Positions 10,183 to 22,541 of a DNA stretch of 64,000 bases are shown here, piece by piece. This DNA comes from Bisporella sp. PMI_857 (lineage: Eukaryota > Ascomycota > Leotiomycetes > Helotiales > Helotiaceae), in NCBI GenBank assembly GCA_021307315.1, contig JAJSPD010000013.1, positions 558,001 through 622,000 of the forward strand. Direction: 5' to 3'. Every line of letters starts with the position of its first letter. The stretch's first letter is position 1. The notes beneath the pieces are model-generated. The model was not told the origin of the DNA and searched no databases. It saw only the letters and a list, made by a program, of their open reading frames with translations. Position numbers and translations under genes: made by a program.

Positions 10183-11275
10183 CTATAGCTTCGTCCCTTT
10201 TGCCATAAAGAGGCTCCTTCTCAACTCCTCTCCCCCACTCGTCATTACAATTCCCTTTCCAAGAATGACATATTCAAACCCACCTCCAAGACCGGCATTT
10301 TCAAACATGGTCCTAGTATCTTCCTCCGAGAACCCAAAATGGATGACTGTGTGTTCACCTGTATGTGGTTTCTCTTCATTCTTACCTTTATCCTTCCCAT
10401 TTCCATGATAATGATCATGCCCGCTATGTGCATGGCCATGAGAGTGACCATGGTTATGTCCATGGTTGTGTTCACCATGCCCAGCATGCGGCAAAAAATC
10501 GATGATCAACAGCACACCGCCCTTCTTCAACCTCTCGGCCAATATCTTCGCCGCTAGGGCCGGGTTATCGAAGTGATGCCATCCCAATCCCACAGCTGCA
10601 ATATCAAACCCAAAGTACTTCTCATCCTGCAAAAGGGGGGCGGCACCTGGATTCGCGCTGATGAGGTTGCCTACTACGGCGTGCATTTCTTCTTCTGGGA
10701 TGCCTTGGTTCATTGCGCCGGTGTTGTATTCGTTCACCATGTTTTCGGAAAGATCAATTCCAATGCACTGTGTTACATATGGCGCTAAGGCCTATATTCT
10801 TTCAGCTCTGCTAGACTAAAGAGCGAGAGGAGAGGAAGGAGAAGGGGCAAAGGAGAATGAAGAACTAACACGTGACACAAGCCCAGTTCCGCATGCATAA
10901 TCCAATAACCTCACAGTCTTTTCTTCGTGGACGTCTGTTGAATGCGCTGCGGAAGAAGGTTTTGCCTTTGATCCATCTTCACTTCCATCTTCTGAAGATT
11001 CCTCAAGCCAGTCAACGCCGATCCAGTCTCGACGGTCTTGAATCTCGTCGATGACTTGCAAGATGGTTTTGCTGAATCTCTTGTTGTATGTTGAGGCTTC
11101 TTCACTACTTGAGTGTTAGTCTTTATTCTATTTGATCCCAAGCGATATAATTGCAAGGATTAAATGCCGTGGTGAGTGGTCTTTATCTTGTACAAAATCT
11201 TGAACAAACAGTATCTATAAGTTAATTGGTTACCTACTTAAAATGAGCACGGTTTTTTTCTGCCCAGTCCGTCAT
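10183..11275 (-). CDS. SAM-dependent class I methyltransferase with His-rich insert
   Basis: This is a small-molecule type methyltransferase; its substrate is unknown. Exons are 11238-11275, 10870-11104 and 10183-10791 (introns 133 and 78 nt), giving 293 residues. Motif I is LLDYACGTGLVSR at the end of exon 2 (about residues 79-91). CIGIDLSENMV at the start of exon 3 binds the ribose. FDIAAVGLGWHHFDNP is the post-II region, and LKKGGVLLIIDF is motif III. Between that strand and the next conserved block lies an unusual run of about 13 His alternating with Gly/Asn/Ser (near residues 193-221), followed by a Lys-rich patch. The His run could bind Zn or Ni but may be a low-complexity loop. No signal peptide; likely cytosolic. 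Confidence 0.9.
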
Positions 11276-11651
11276 GTTGTTATTTAGTAAATTTATATTT
11301 GAGAAAGTAGATACAATTGAAAGCTTTGTAGCTCTTACTCTAAGTAGCTTTAAAGACTTTTATACATCGACGTCCAAGAATCCACTTTTCCGCCTCGGAT
11401 ACTTTTCGCTTAGGCCCTTGCAGCTTGGCCAATAGGAGACATTATACCTTGATCTTATGAGTTGGTTATTACATGAGCTTGCCTCAAGGAGAGTTTTGCA
11501 ATTATATATATATATAGAAAATGAAGCTTGTCCACAAAAGCTCGGAGACTTTGATTTTGACTATGAGTTCGTTATGACTCACAGACAAAGGTGATGCATT
11601 AATTCTCCGTAGGGTGGGCATATTTTAGCATCATAAAGCTTTGTACGTGAA

Positions 11652-12539
11652 TTACCTTCCTTCATAATATGCCTCCGACTTCTTGCTATCAGCCACAGCA
11701 TTCTCAGCGACATCCACCATGAAACTTCCACCCAGCAAAATCGCTGGTTCGTCGAGGTTATGGTGCTCATAGCTCAGCGTACCAACTCCTCCCGCCTCCA
11801 ACAAGAACGTGGGACCATCCTTCAATGTCTTTTGCACCCATCGCATTGCGAAGGCTCGTAATATGTGACCATGAGCCACGACCAGTACATCTCCTGCCTT
11901 GGCCTCGCCTTTCGGTTTCCCAATAACAGGAGCATGGTATTTGCTTCTTATTTCATCGATAAGCCTATCAACGCGCTCCGTTATTTGCTCCGGGCTCCTG
12001 TTACTCGTTAGCCTGTCCAATACCAAGATCGAATAAGGAATCCTTACTCTCCACCAGGACAGCCATCCCTCCAGATATCCCAATGCCCCAAACCTTCCTT
12101 AGCGCGCTGCTCCTTGATCTGCGGGCTGGTAATCCCCTCGTAATCACCATAATCCCACTCCCTTATATCCTCCGTGATCTGCACACAAGCATTCGTCCTG
12201 ATACTTTCCTCGTCATGTTTCCTCCTCTCCTCCCATGGCAATTTCTCTGCACAACCTATGTCTAACAATTCTAACGTTCTCTGGGCACGTTTCCGTGGTG
12301 AGACATAGCTGCATGATCTTAGTCTGTGGTAAAAGTGTGGAACTGACGGGGAAAGAGTACATATGTGCAAGATTCCGAGGAACAATCAACCTATCGTCTC
12401 CAACTAACGCTTTGCCCGTGGCTCGGATGCGCTTCTCACCATTGGCGGTTAAAGGAAGCTCGGTTGTACCGGTGTGTCTGCCATTCAAGGACCATTCCGT
12501 CTCGCCATGCCTGATCACGAATACTCGGGGGGTTGCCAT
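11652..12539 (-). CDS. SHB17: Sedoheptulose-1,7-bisphosphatase-like histidine phosphatase
   Basis: A histidine-phosphatase (phosphoglycerate-mutase fold) protein most like yeast Shb17, which feeds riboneogenesis by dephosphorylating sedoheptulose 1,7-bisphosphate. Exons are 12361-12539, 12048-12308 and 11652-11997 (introns 52 and 50 nt), giving 261 residues. The phosphohistidine motif RHGETEW stands at residues ~10-16. The substrate-loop segment TGTTELPLT, REWDYGDYEG, the insert WDIWRDGCPGGE and the second catalytic His in AHGHILR all follow in family order. LEAGGVGTLSYEHHN near the end matches Shb17 better than glycolytic Gpm1. It is cytosolic. Another sugar-phosphatase activity cannot be excluded. 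Confidence 0.9.
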
Positions 12540-13170
12540 TTCTCAAGGTGCTCAGGCGGCAGCTTCGCAATGGTGTTTCTCACGAGTTTTAAAGCTCGGA
12601 CGAGTGGATAAGGATGTTTCGTCTTGGCTCTTGCCGTTTGGATCTCCAGGTTCTGCAGCTATTGTTGTCGCAGAAGTTTAGATTTACGTTTCGTACCTAC
12701 CCCGCCATGCGACTTCGCCTTGAGGAACAAAAAAAAGGATTAAGAGATAGAGAACAGCCTAAGAATATTCTACAAAAGATATTCTCAATTCTACTGCTCT
12801 ACTGAAACCGAGAAGAGGAAAGACAGCCTTTGAATATATACTATTTCGTTCAAATCCAGTGACATGTTGAGATGCAATGCAATGCGATTATTACGTCGAA
12901 GGACGACCCCACATGTACCAGCCACCCCTGAACCACATTTTTATCTCTCGTCATTGCCCGTAGTCTGCGATATCGAACTCGAGACTTGGGATTGCACAAC
13001 GAGAAAGAGAGAAAGGGATGCATCTGTTGAGAAGTTGAGAGCAGCAATTGCGAGAGATCACAAGGCTCGCGCGGCTTGGACGGAGCATTGGTTCTGAGCA
13101 GGGGTGCATCCAGCAAAGCGCAAAGTTCCTAGAGAGCGCTTCAACAGTTTGCATTGCCTACGGCAGCAAC
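12540..13170. other. Divergent promoter region
   Basis: About 630 bp between the divergent Shb17-like gene and the small membrane-protein gene. It should hold both promoters. Open frames here show no domain on either strand. Confidence 0.5.
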
Positions 13171-13518
13171 ATGGTCTTACCGCAACAGGTCCGTCGCGTT
13201 GTATGGACCGGTGCGATTGCCTCTATCACTGTCGTCGGCTCAATCTATGGTGCCGGGCTGAAGACGAGGCAGGAGGTACAAAAGGTGTGTTGTGTGTAAT
13301 ATCTAAGTCATGGAATCAAAAGATAGCTAATGCTTGGATAGGAAAGCGAGAGGCGCCACGAAGCATCACCAGCAGAGAAAATAGCGTTACTGCAAGAGAA
13401 TCGAGGCGCGTTGGTAGCAAAGAGGATAGGGCTTGAGAAGAAGATACGAGAGCTTGAAATGCGCGGGGATGGAGCAACAAGGGAGCAGAGTTTGGCTGGG
13501 CAGGAGAGGAGACGGTGA
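13171..13518 (+). CDS. Small single-pass membrane protein with coiled coil
   Basis: A 96-residue protein of two exons, 13171-13284 and 13342-13518, joined over a 57-nt GT-AG intron in phase 0. An N-terminal basic patch (QQVRRVV) precedes a hydrophobic segment (about residues 12-30, GAIASITVVGSIYGAGL). A charged, heptad-like helix follows (AEKIALLQENRGALVAKR and IGLEKKIRELEMRG). This layout resembles small mitochondrial inner-membrane assembly factors, but I cannot name a family. It is too short and split to appear as one long open frame. The start was chosen as the first ATG before the hydrophobic segment. Confidence 0.68.
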
Positions 13519-14228
13519 CCGTTTGTAAGCGAAAACGTGGAAGATAACGAAGAAATCAGGATGCTACAGCTCAAGGAACAACTAGAATTGGTGTTGGGAT
13601 CCATCATACCTTGGTCTCGTGAACCTGTCGGGTCATCTTTAGCCTGTAAGATGGGACAGCGATATGAATTGCGTGACCACACGGTCTATTGCAGAAGTAT
13701 ATTTGACCAGTGTGAATCTGGTTGTGGTTATTGCTGCTTGATTATAGAGAACTCCTACAATACGATGATCGACCTTTTTCAAGTCCCCAACTTGCCCAAA
13801 CCAGCCTACTTGGTGGAAATAGCTGGTGGCGAAATAATAAGTAATAACAGCATTATAGGCTCCAGAAGTTGATGAGTTAATAAATTATTCTCTCACTGTT
13901 GGCTATCAAGTTAGCATGACAGACTACTTATGCCTTGCCAATTTCGCCTTCGAAGTCTTTAATTAGTCGTGTGTGAATAGTTTAATATACAGGTGGTCTT
14001 GTGTCTCCAGGGTATTTCAACCCCATAGAATCCGGTCCTAGAGACGAAACTGCATGTCCTGTAGAAGTGAATAGTCCTTGATCCCACTACATTCATCATT
14101 ATTTATGCACCAAACGCTTGTTGGAGTCACTTCCGAGGTACTACGTTGGAAGCGATAAATCCTAATGATACATTGGATACGCGTTCTGAAATTTGTTCTA
14201 TCGGAGGAGTTACTAAGCCCTGTCTTCC
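13519..14228. other. Intergenic, no feature seen
   Basis: Convergent spacer between the small membrane-protein gene and the end of the ALO gene. A 111-residue open frame at 13537 has no domain and follows directly on the stop of the preceding gene; I read it as 3' UTR. Confidence 0.5.
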
Positions 14229-16097
14229 CTAAAGCTCAGTGCTATGAGTATTCACAAACTCTGACTGTCTCAGAACATCAAAGCTTTCCTGGCTCGAGTT
14301 GCTGCTCGTCTCCCTTCCAACTATCTTTCCATGAACCTCCACGCCCTACAAAGATTTGGGTTCAGCGAAGTTAAGGATGAAGGGCTAGAAAGATATCATC
14401 ACCGGCAATAATACGAGGACAACTTACACCTTTTCGGAAGTTTGTTCTCTCCACCTCAACTTCCTCTAATGCAAGTCTTGGTCCGTGTAATATATACCTC
14501 CTGTGCCAACTATAAGTGCAAAAGTTAGTCCCTCCAAGGCAATAGATTGAAAGGTGGAATATTGTGCTTGACTTACTCTCCAACGAACATCCCTTCTGGG
14601 TCATGTTCCGTTCTAATATCCCTCCACTCTTCAAGATCTTTTCCATACATGGTATCGATCTCTTTGCCTGTTGTTTGGAAATTCTTCGCCCAATGAGGTC
14701 TGCCGCCAAGTTCTTTCATTAAATACTCAAATCCTTGATAATAACGTTCCATGCACGGAGGATCGGAGTTATATGGACGGTACAAGGTAGCATTAAGATA
14801 TAAGGTTGGTTCATCTGTTGATGTCGGTTCCAGATATGGGCGTGGTGTTTTCGATTTACTGCTATCTGTGACACGGACCTCAACAGGAGCGTGGACATAC
14901 AGCTTCTCTGCGGAGAATGGAATTCCGTGAGGCATATAGTCAGGGTCATCAGGCGGAAGGCGATTCAGCCAGGAACTGAGCCGTCGTAGCGCTTCTGGAC
15001 CTTTGGATAGTGGAATAGCCCACTCATTCACAAACTGCGAGTATAGACAGTTCATGAGCAATGCGTCTCTCGAAGGCTGAATAGCGGAGGTCGTGCTTCC
15101 ATTAGCAAATCCGTATTGCATCCCAAATACAAACCACTCTATCCATGGAAGAGTTTTAGGCACAAATTGAGCCAAGTATAAAAGGTTATGGTAAACTTGG
15201 TATCCAAGCCAGCCATCGTAGTAAGACCCCTTTGGTGGCTTAGGGGTTTCCTCAGTTTTGTCGGCAGTCCATACTACTGCTCGTCGCGTATATGGGAACC
15301 ACCAAACACGGACGAATTCACTTTGTGTCCAGAGCTCTTTATTCCAGGCGTTAAACATCTTGAGATCTGTGTCAACAACTTGTTTCCAGGATAGGGCGAA
15401 GGCCGGAACTGCTTGAAAGGTGATTTCTGTGATAATACCTAAGGCACCGAGAGAGATCAGGGCTGCACGAAATAGCTCTGGGTTCTCATCCGCAGAACAG
15501 TTCTTCGTTTTTCCGTTTGCCAAAGTGATCTTCAGAGAGATTATTGAGCTTGAGACGATCCCATGTCTTAAGGTGCTGCCATGTGTTCCAGTAGAAATCG
15601 CCCCAGCGATAGACTGATGGTTGATACTGCCTAAGTTTGGCATAGCTAGACCATATCTATCCAACTCTGCACTAAGGGCATACAAGCGTATGCCACTCTG
15701 CATTGTCACCACGCGATTCTCCTGGTCAAAATGTAGTATCTTATTGAAGTTATCCAAATTCACCAACCAACTGGAAGTACAGGTGAGGTCCGAGGGCGAA
15801 TGCCCACTCCCAACGGTTGTGATCCTTCGTCTGCATTTCCGCGCAAGATTTATGACTTTCTCTACCTCAGTGATGGACTGAGGTTGAATGAATAACTCGG
15901 GGGATGAGTGGAATGTTCGTGCCCTAGATTTCCACTGATCAGTAACTTGTTTTGAATAGTAATAAAGCTTGACTGAATGTAGCACTTCTGAATTTGCCTG
16001 CGAAAGCTACATACCATGTGGACTGGACATGATTCTTTGTGGCACGGAAGGGAATATTATCCTCTGCAATCAACCGTGCGAAGATGGCGGGGTCCAT
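14229..16097 (-). CDS. ALO1: D-arabinono-1,4-lactone oxidase
   Basis: The enzyme makes D-erythroascorbic acid, the fungal ascorbate analogue, at the mitochondrial membrane. Exons are 16015-16097, 14577-15923, 14428-14509 and 14229-14345 (introns 91, 67 and 82 nt), giving 542 residues, normal for the family. The first exon gives MDPAIFARLIAEDN and ends in the HVQSTW segment. Exon 2 holds the FAD-binding PCMH domain, with GSGHSPSDLTCT (the His is the usual covalent-FAD site) and GSINHQSIAGAISTGTHGS. The C-terminal ALO domain has RPHWAKNF and, across the third junction, GMFVGDWHRR. The last exon encodes a Ser-rich tail. The start replaces a downstream GTG that would cut off the N-terminus. Confidence 0.94.
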
Positions 16098-18007
16098 ATT
16101 AAAAAGTGCTGTCACTTATTCTTCACTGGTGATGGCGAACTGTGGAAGTTGTAGACAAAGGAAGTTGAGCTCAGGTGTTTTAGGGAAAATCTGTCACAAG
16201 TAACAGAGTCCTGGTCCGAGAAGTCACATCATGGTGGTTTGTGGTTGAGAGGGAACATCTATGAAGCCACGAGGTCTAGAGGGTCTCAACTTCTGGCATA
16301 TGTACAGGGATGTGGGTTGTAACCTCACCGCATTAAGGAGCTGGAGGGGCATCCATATCGTGACCCACGTTCTCAAAACTGAGAGTCCATCAACTTTGGT
16401 ATTTACTTCTATGAAAGCTGCACCTATTTGCCCCTCTCGAAACGGACATAGGGGAGGGTCGTATTCGACAGACAGCCGCCCAGCAATTTCAAGTGTCCTA
16501 ACCAGTAGTCTTGTTATACCTCGTGGTTCCTCTTTTGTCTTCACTCCCACTTCGTGGATACATTTTCAATCTGATCTTTTGTACGGAAGACTATCCAAGC
16601 ACTTGAACGCGTAATAATGTTTCATTCATTGCTATGCAGCTAACTAAGGTTAAGATAGGTGTCAACAAAATGCGTACCATTGCACTCTTTTGCGGTCGTC
16701 ACGCCACCATCCATGAACTCTTTAACTCAGATTCGTTCGAATGCCTACTCCAAATTGAAAGTTGTTCTCCTCATTATTTGAACTCGTCAATAGAGCGGAA
16801 TGAAGGGTTCGGCTGCTCAATAGTGCCTGTGTTTAGGTCTAATTTTGATATTTGCCCTTTTCAGCTTACTTCTATTTAGCATTACTCTTAGTGGCTCGTT
16901 TTTGTATTTATGAATCTGTACCCTAATTGGATGAGTGAACGTCTGTTATTGTGAAATGGTCGCCCAGCTTGCCTCTCCGGGACCTTTATTCCAGGTTTCA
17001 CTCTGTAAAACTTCTGGTTGAGCTATCTTGTAGGTTATCCTGTGCAGCATCCGTCTTCGGTTGATGTCTGTCGCTGTGTCTTTCCACCAAGATTAATATC
17101 ATTAAAAGGGCCTACCATTGTATACCTGTCAGACTGTTCTAGTGTATAATCATATTAGATCGTGCAAGCTCAGCCACGAGGCTGTTATTTATTGATACAG
17201 CCACCAACGCCTTGAAAATAGAGAAAGCGCAAAGCATCCGGCCAAAGTCCCCAATAAAAGAAAATGCCAATGAGGACAGGCGAAGGATTGAGAAACTTTT
17301 CAACTCTGTAGGTGTAGCTTACATTATGGCCAATTCTCATTAGATCTCCAAAAATTGCATTGGCAATTTGATATCCCTGGGTGCTGCACCTGATTACTAG
17401 CAGCATCTTTATCCTACCGCTATCACTGGTGAAATGTAGATAGTGATGTCTTACTCGTTACAGGAAAGGCCACATCATCAAAAGCTGCGTAGTGGAGAAT
17501 TCTTACTTCATCAAGTTTGTTGTTTCTGAAAGGTATTAAAAGATATGCCCCATCGATCTGGAATCACCGAGGGTGATTACGGAGCTTGGGTCGTTAGTTG
17601 AGCTCTAGCGATGTGGTCTCTGGACTCCCAGTACCCCTGACATAATAGATACATTCTGATTAGTGTGGGATCACATGTATCACTTCCTGTTTATCAAGCC
17701 TATGAATTTTCTTCAATCAAGACATAGCAATGTAGTAGTAATGAAGAGCGAAGGCAAGGCTACTTCTTCATCGGAATAGATTAGACTGTTATGGCTGGTG
17801 CATAATATGCCGGTCATCGGGCATTCTTTGCCGCGACGATGCCGGCTTAGATGGATGGTGGGGTTGAAGGAGGGGCAGACTGAGGCATGAAAGTAGCATT
17901 AAAGTAGTCATAATTTACCCAGACCTCACTTCATCTCAAGTACTACAGTGCATCCATCGATATCGTATGTGCACCAGCTCGTCAGTACTTGGTTCTCAGA
18001 ATACACA
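16098..18007. other. Gene-poor intergenic region (1.9 kb)
   Basis: No gene could be supported. A 108-residue minus-strand frame at 16224-16550 has no recognised domain. The stretch is AT-rich and should contain the ALO and FAH-family promoters. Confidence 0.5.
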
Positions 18008-19160
18008 ATGTCTATTCCGTCTTTCACCCGTAAGAAATGCTCTTCTGATCACGTGTCTGCAACTCTACTTACGACTATACTCAGGACTTGTCCGCTTTAT
18101 ATCGAAAGCTACTAATGAAGTCCGCATTGGAAGACCAATTGACAAGGCGATTGATGTCGGAGCAGCAATTAGAAGTGGCCATGATGTAGAAGTGTAAGCT
18201 GGAACCCTGGTGTTCTCCATGGCTTTGTCGCTGGGACCTCGAGTGCATAACGGAAGCTTGACTGGCATAAGACTTTGCAAGAATAATTGCTGACTTTGTG
18301 GATCAAAGAGATGTCTATAGCGGAATCTCTGTCCTCAACCCGGGAGACTCCACCAGCAAAACCGAATATATCAGGACCTTGCTCTCGCCACTCTCAGCAT
18401 CAGAAGTCGGCACGATACGCTGCATTGGTCTAAACTACGCACAACATGCACAGGAAGCAAAGATGGCGATCCCGACCATTCCAACTGTGTTCTTAAAACC
18501 AAACACATCACTAGCCGATCCTTTCCCAGCACCGACCATTATTCCAAAGCACGCGTTGAAGGATGACTGCTGCGACTTTGAGTCTGAACTCACAATAGTA
18601 ATTGGAAAGTCATGTAAAGATGTCTCCGAGGCTGAGGCTCTGGACTATGTGTTAGGATACACTGCTGCCAATGACGTAAGCAGTCGTGCTAGTCAATTTG
18701 CCCAGTCCCAATGGAGTTATAGTAAGGGTTTTGATGGTGCTTGCCCAATTGGTAAGAAGAACTACATTATGGTATGAGAATCCTTCATTCACATTGATAA
18801 AGGTCCAACATTAGTCTCGAAAGACTTGATTCCGGATCCAGGAAGGCTGAAACTGAAGGGCCTCAAGAATGGAAAGGTAATGCAGGAATGTGGTTGCGAG
18901 TAAGTCTTCCCAGAAAACTCATTTTCAATTAAATTATCTGACCATGTGTTAGTGATCTTATATTCTCGGTACCTCAAATCGTTTCATTCTTATCACAGGG
19001 CACAACTTTGCCAGCCGGCACAATTATCTTGACTGGTACACCTGCTGGAGTAGGCTTTAGCTACTCCCCCAAAGAGTATCTCCGCGAAGGAGATGAATTT
19101 GCTGTAGAGATTCTCCCACATATTGGAACATTAGTCACAAAATTTGAAAACCAAAAATAG
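18008..19160 (+). CDS. Fumarylacetoacetate hydrolase (FAH) family protein
   Basis: An FAH-fold enzyme, which hydrolyses or decarboxylates acylpyruvate-type or diketo acids using a divalent metal. Exons are 18008-18029, 18085-18193, 18309-18751, 18803-18899 and 18953-19160, totalling 292 residues. All four joins keep frame; the first exon is only 22 nt (MSIPSFT). Key motifs are IRCIGLNYAQHAQEA (FAH start), DFESELTIVIGK (metal-binding acids), YTAANDVSSR, DDLIFSVPQIVSFLSQG and LTGTPAGVG. The length fits the short FAHD1/FAHD2 type, not true fumarylacetoacetase (~420 residues). Candidates are oxaloacetate decarboxylase, acylpyruvase or 2,4-diketo-3-deoxy sugar acid hydrolase; the sequence does not decide. 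Likely cytosolic or mitochondrial. Confidence 0.92.
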
Positions 19161-20016
19161 AGCAATAAGCTCATAAGCTTTTGGAACTATAGAGGCAGAG
19201 ACTGTACTCAGAATAGCATCTATAAATATTGATTGAGGTGTCTTTTTGGAATATTAGTCTATAACGCTTCGCTGTGACACAAAGCTCAAGAAATCACTAC
19301 TCATTTCGATTAGTATATAGCCTTCGAGCTTGCTGACCTGAAGCTTATTGTATGTGCCATGAGTTTTGACACCTTGGCCAAATGCTTAGACGACATGATA
19401 GATCGAAAGACTTTTTTGCAATAGCACGCAAGATGATACTGCTTACTATCACAGCATGTTTTGTTGCGGAAAATATAAACCTGCTACTGTGTCTAGATGG
19501 AAGATGTTGACGTATGGCCATTCACTTGGAGCACGACATAGAGAAGGTCACGCAACTCAGGGGGGATAAAAAGGAATAAAAAAGCAGAGAAATATTGTGG
19601 ATCATAAAAGGAAAGTACAACAGATCCATAGGCTTGAGACGAGAGCTAAGACGGGTATTATCACATGATGCAATTTTAATTGAAAGTTTATGATATTGAG
19701 ATTGTCATTTGAAGGGGAAGCTGCAGGCGAAACGGGTACCCTTGCCACCCAAATGCTTATTCTTGCTAGGGCCTACATCACTAAAATCTGGAGCTCTCAG
19801 AATGATCCCAGTACCTGATTCATCAACCATTCACAACACGGATCGCGAGAAGTGACGCCATCACTATCCTCAAATTGCTAGAGTTTCGATGTCTCCAACT
19901 ACCGCATTGTGACCCAAGAGCGAGGCCTCGACATTTTCCGTCTGTTAGAGCTTGGTCTCGAGGATACAGATCGCAAACGCCACCATCAATTGGGTATTTG
20001 AAGCTACCCTGTCGCT
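19161..20016. other. Intergenic, no feature seen
   Basis: Spacer between the FAH-family gene and the Mam3-like gene, with the Mam3 promoter at its right end. No domain-bearing open frame. Confidence 0.55.
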
Positions 20017-22541
20017 ATGATGAGCACAAGAGGTCGCACGAGATATAATGGCCGAGGACCAAATGCAACCGCAGGACTCGCGAAGTTCCTATACCTAGGT
20101 CTTTGCAAGCTATCTTCTGTCTCTGCGGCGCCTCTATTTGAGTATATAGGCATTGAGAAGAAGAAGCAGCACGAAGATGGACCACAGGACGCGAAAGATG
20201 CAAGTCTGTGGCTATATCTGGGAGTGGCCGCTATTCTTGTGCTGCTCGGTGGTGCATTTGCAGGACTGACTATTGCGTATGTATCACTTATTATCAGAGA
20301 ATCAGTTGCTAACTTATTGCAAAGATTGATGGGCCAAGACGGTGTTTACCTTCAAGTGATCGCAACCTCTGGCGAAGGCAAGGAGCAGAGACATGCACAA
20401 AAGGTATATCGGTTGTTAAAGAGAGGGAAACACTGGGTTCTCGTGACACTCCTCTTGAGTAATGTCATCGTCAATGAGACGCTGCCTATCGTCCTTGATC
20501 GTTCTCTTGGAGGAGGTTGGCCAGCTATACTTGGAAGTACCGCTCTAATCGGTTCGCCTATACTAAACAGCCTTGAAGTTTTCCGCTAACTGTTAGCAGT
20601 TATCTTCGGAGAGGTCATACCTCAATCAATTTGTGTTAGATATGGCTTGTCAATTGGTGCCTTTATGGCACCAGGTGTCTGGTTGCTCATGCTAGTTCTT
20701 GCGCCAATTGCGTGGCCAACAGCGAAATTACTTGATAGATTGTTAGGTGAAGATCATGGCACGGTATACAAAAAGACTGGACTGAAGACGTTGGTTGCAT
20801 TGCACAAAACTCTAGGATCTAGCCCTACGGATCGGCTCAATCAAGACGAGGTAACAATTATAAGCGCGGTACTGGATTTGAAGGACAAGGCGGTTGGAGA
20901 TATCATGACACCCATGGAAGATGTCTTCACCATGTCTGCGGACACTGTCCTGGATGAAGATACAATGAACACAATACTGAGTGCCGGATACTCGCGAATT
21001 CCCATTTACGAGCCAGGCAACGAGATGAATTTTGTTGGGATGCTGCTGGTTAAGATCCTGATTACATAGTAAGTTGTTACCATCTCTTTCTTATCCGAGA
21101 TAGAGCTCGAGTTTCGGTCTCCACATCTCGACATGACGATGCACCTTGAGCGAGGAAACTTTCCCTAGCTTTCGAGGACAAAACACTCATATCAGTTCGT
21201 CTATAGTGACCCTGAAGACTGTAAAAAGGTCAGCGAATTCTCCTTAGCTACACTCCCGGAAACCCGCCCCGAAACCAGTTGCCTGGACATTGTGAATTTC
21301 TTCCAAGAGGGAAAATCTCACATGGTACTGGTGTCTGACTACCCTGGTGAGAACTATGGCGCCACAGGCGTTGTTACCCTCGAAGACGTGATCGAAGAAC
21401 TCATTGGGGAGTAAGTGATACTGCGCTGTTTAATACGTTTATTTAACAGAAGATCAGGGAAATTATCGACGAAAGTGATGTCTATATTGATGTTCATAAA
21501 GCCATCCGGCGCTTGGCCCCGGCGCCAAAATCACGTATTCCAAAGGGTCATATCGTCGGCAATGCTGAAAATGGTACTCATGAATGTACAGAGGATCACC
21601 TCATCGACCTTAGAGAAGAGGCCACTTCTCCTAAGAGGAAGTCAGCTAGTGAGAACAGGAGTGATAACCCTGCTGTTGTCTTTGGAACCAGCCCAAAAAC
21701 AACTTTCCTTCGACGTGCCTCTGCAGGTGCAGCGGATAGTGATACAATTCAGGTCAGAGCGAATGTAATTGATATGCGTGAACATCTCAAGCACCTGGGA
21801 CCGTCAAACCTCGCAAGCCGACCCAAAACTACTCGATATCAGACTGTTAAAATCAAGCCTGGACTCGCAACTAGACTCAGTGACTCGCGAGCAATCTCGG
21901 CCAATCAAGACGTTGCTGTAGAGACACCTTATCATGATTTGCCTGCACCTGGAGGCGGCGAAGGAGAGGGTCTCCTCAAAGATGCTGGTAGAGATGCTTC
22001 TGATGGTATCCATGCATTGCAACAAGGATATGGATCTATTGGCGCGTCGCTATCAGCAGGCAAATCCCCAACATTCGAGCGGAAACAATCTCATAGTCCA
22101 ATCCTAGAATCTCCATCGGCAGACACCCAAAATGATCGACAGCCATTATTACGGAATGGGTCTGGGAAGATATCAAGCCGTGGCAGCAGTGACACTGTTG
22201 GTTCAAGACAATCCTATAACCCGAAACCACCGAGGAAGCGAGGTACAGCAAGAAGTGGTAGCATCACTGAGAATATCATTGAAGCAGGTGGCGTCAGGAA
22301 GGTAGTGCTGGAGACCAATAGTAGTACCGAGGAAGGAGACGGAAGTGAAACAGACTTCATAGCAAGTGGTGGAAAAGGTGAAGATAGCATACCAAATGAA
22401 GCTGTTAATGGCGGTGGTGAAGTACAGAACTCGGAAGCTGTCAAAGGGGATGAAGTCAAGAAGAAGCGCAGGAGGACTCGCAAGAAGAAGGGAGGCAAAA
22501 AAGAAAGTTTAACAACATCTGGTTCCACCCAGGATAGTTGA
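20017..22541 (+). CDS. MAM3: Mam3/CNNM-type membrane protein (DUF21-CBS)
   Basis: Yeast Mam3 is a vacuolar CNNM-family protein affecting manganese and other metal homeostasis. Exons are 20017-20276, 20325-20551, 20600-21068, 21207-21410 and 21458-22541, giving 747 residues. Domains in order: a short luminal N-terminus, then the DUF21 membrane domain with about four helices ([16 protein letters not shown] near residue 66, then [30 protein letters not shown] and [16 protein letters not shown]). A CBS pair follows ([41 protein letters not shown]). Last is a ~360-residue low-complexity cytosolic tail ending in a Lys/Arg-rich patch ([13 protein letters not shown]). GEVIPQS and the [13 protein letters not shown] end of CBS2 are strong signatures. 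The disordered tail is typical of fungal members. Confidence 0.93.

Noticed and set aside
15983..15985. GTG at 15985 as the ALO start
   Set aside because: An upstream exon at 16015-16097 gives an ATG and the conserved N-terminus with a proper splice into exon 2.
16224..16550. 108-codon minus-strand frame between ALO and FAH genes
   Set aside because: No family match and a plus-strand frame of equal length overlaps it, so coding is not supported.
18008..19160. FAH-family gene as part of a rhamnose pathway with the GH78 relic
   Set aside because: Some FAH-fold enzymes act in sugar-acid breakdown, but the genes are 14 kb apart with unrelated genes between and the substrate cannot be read.
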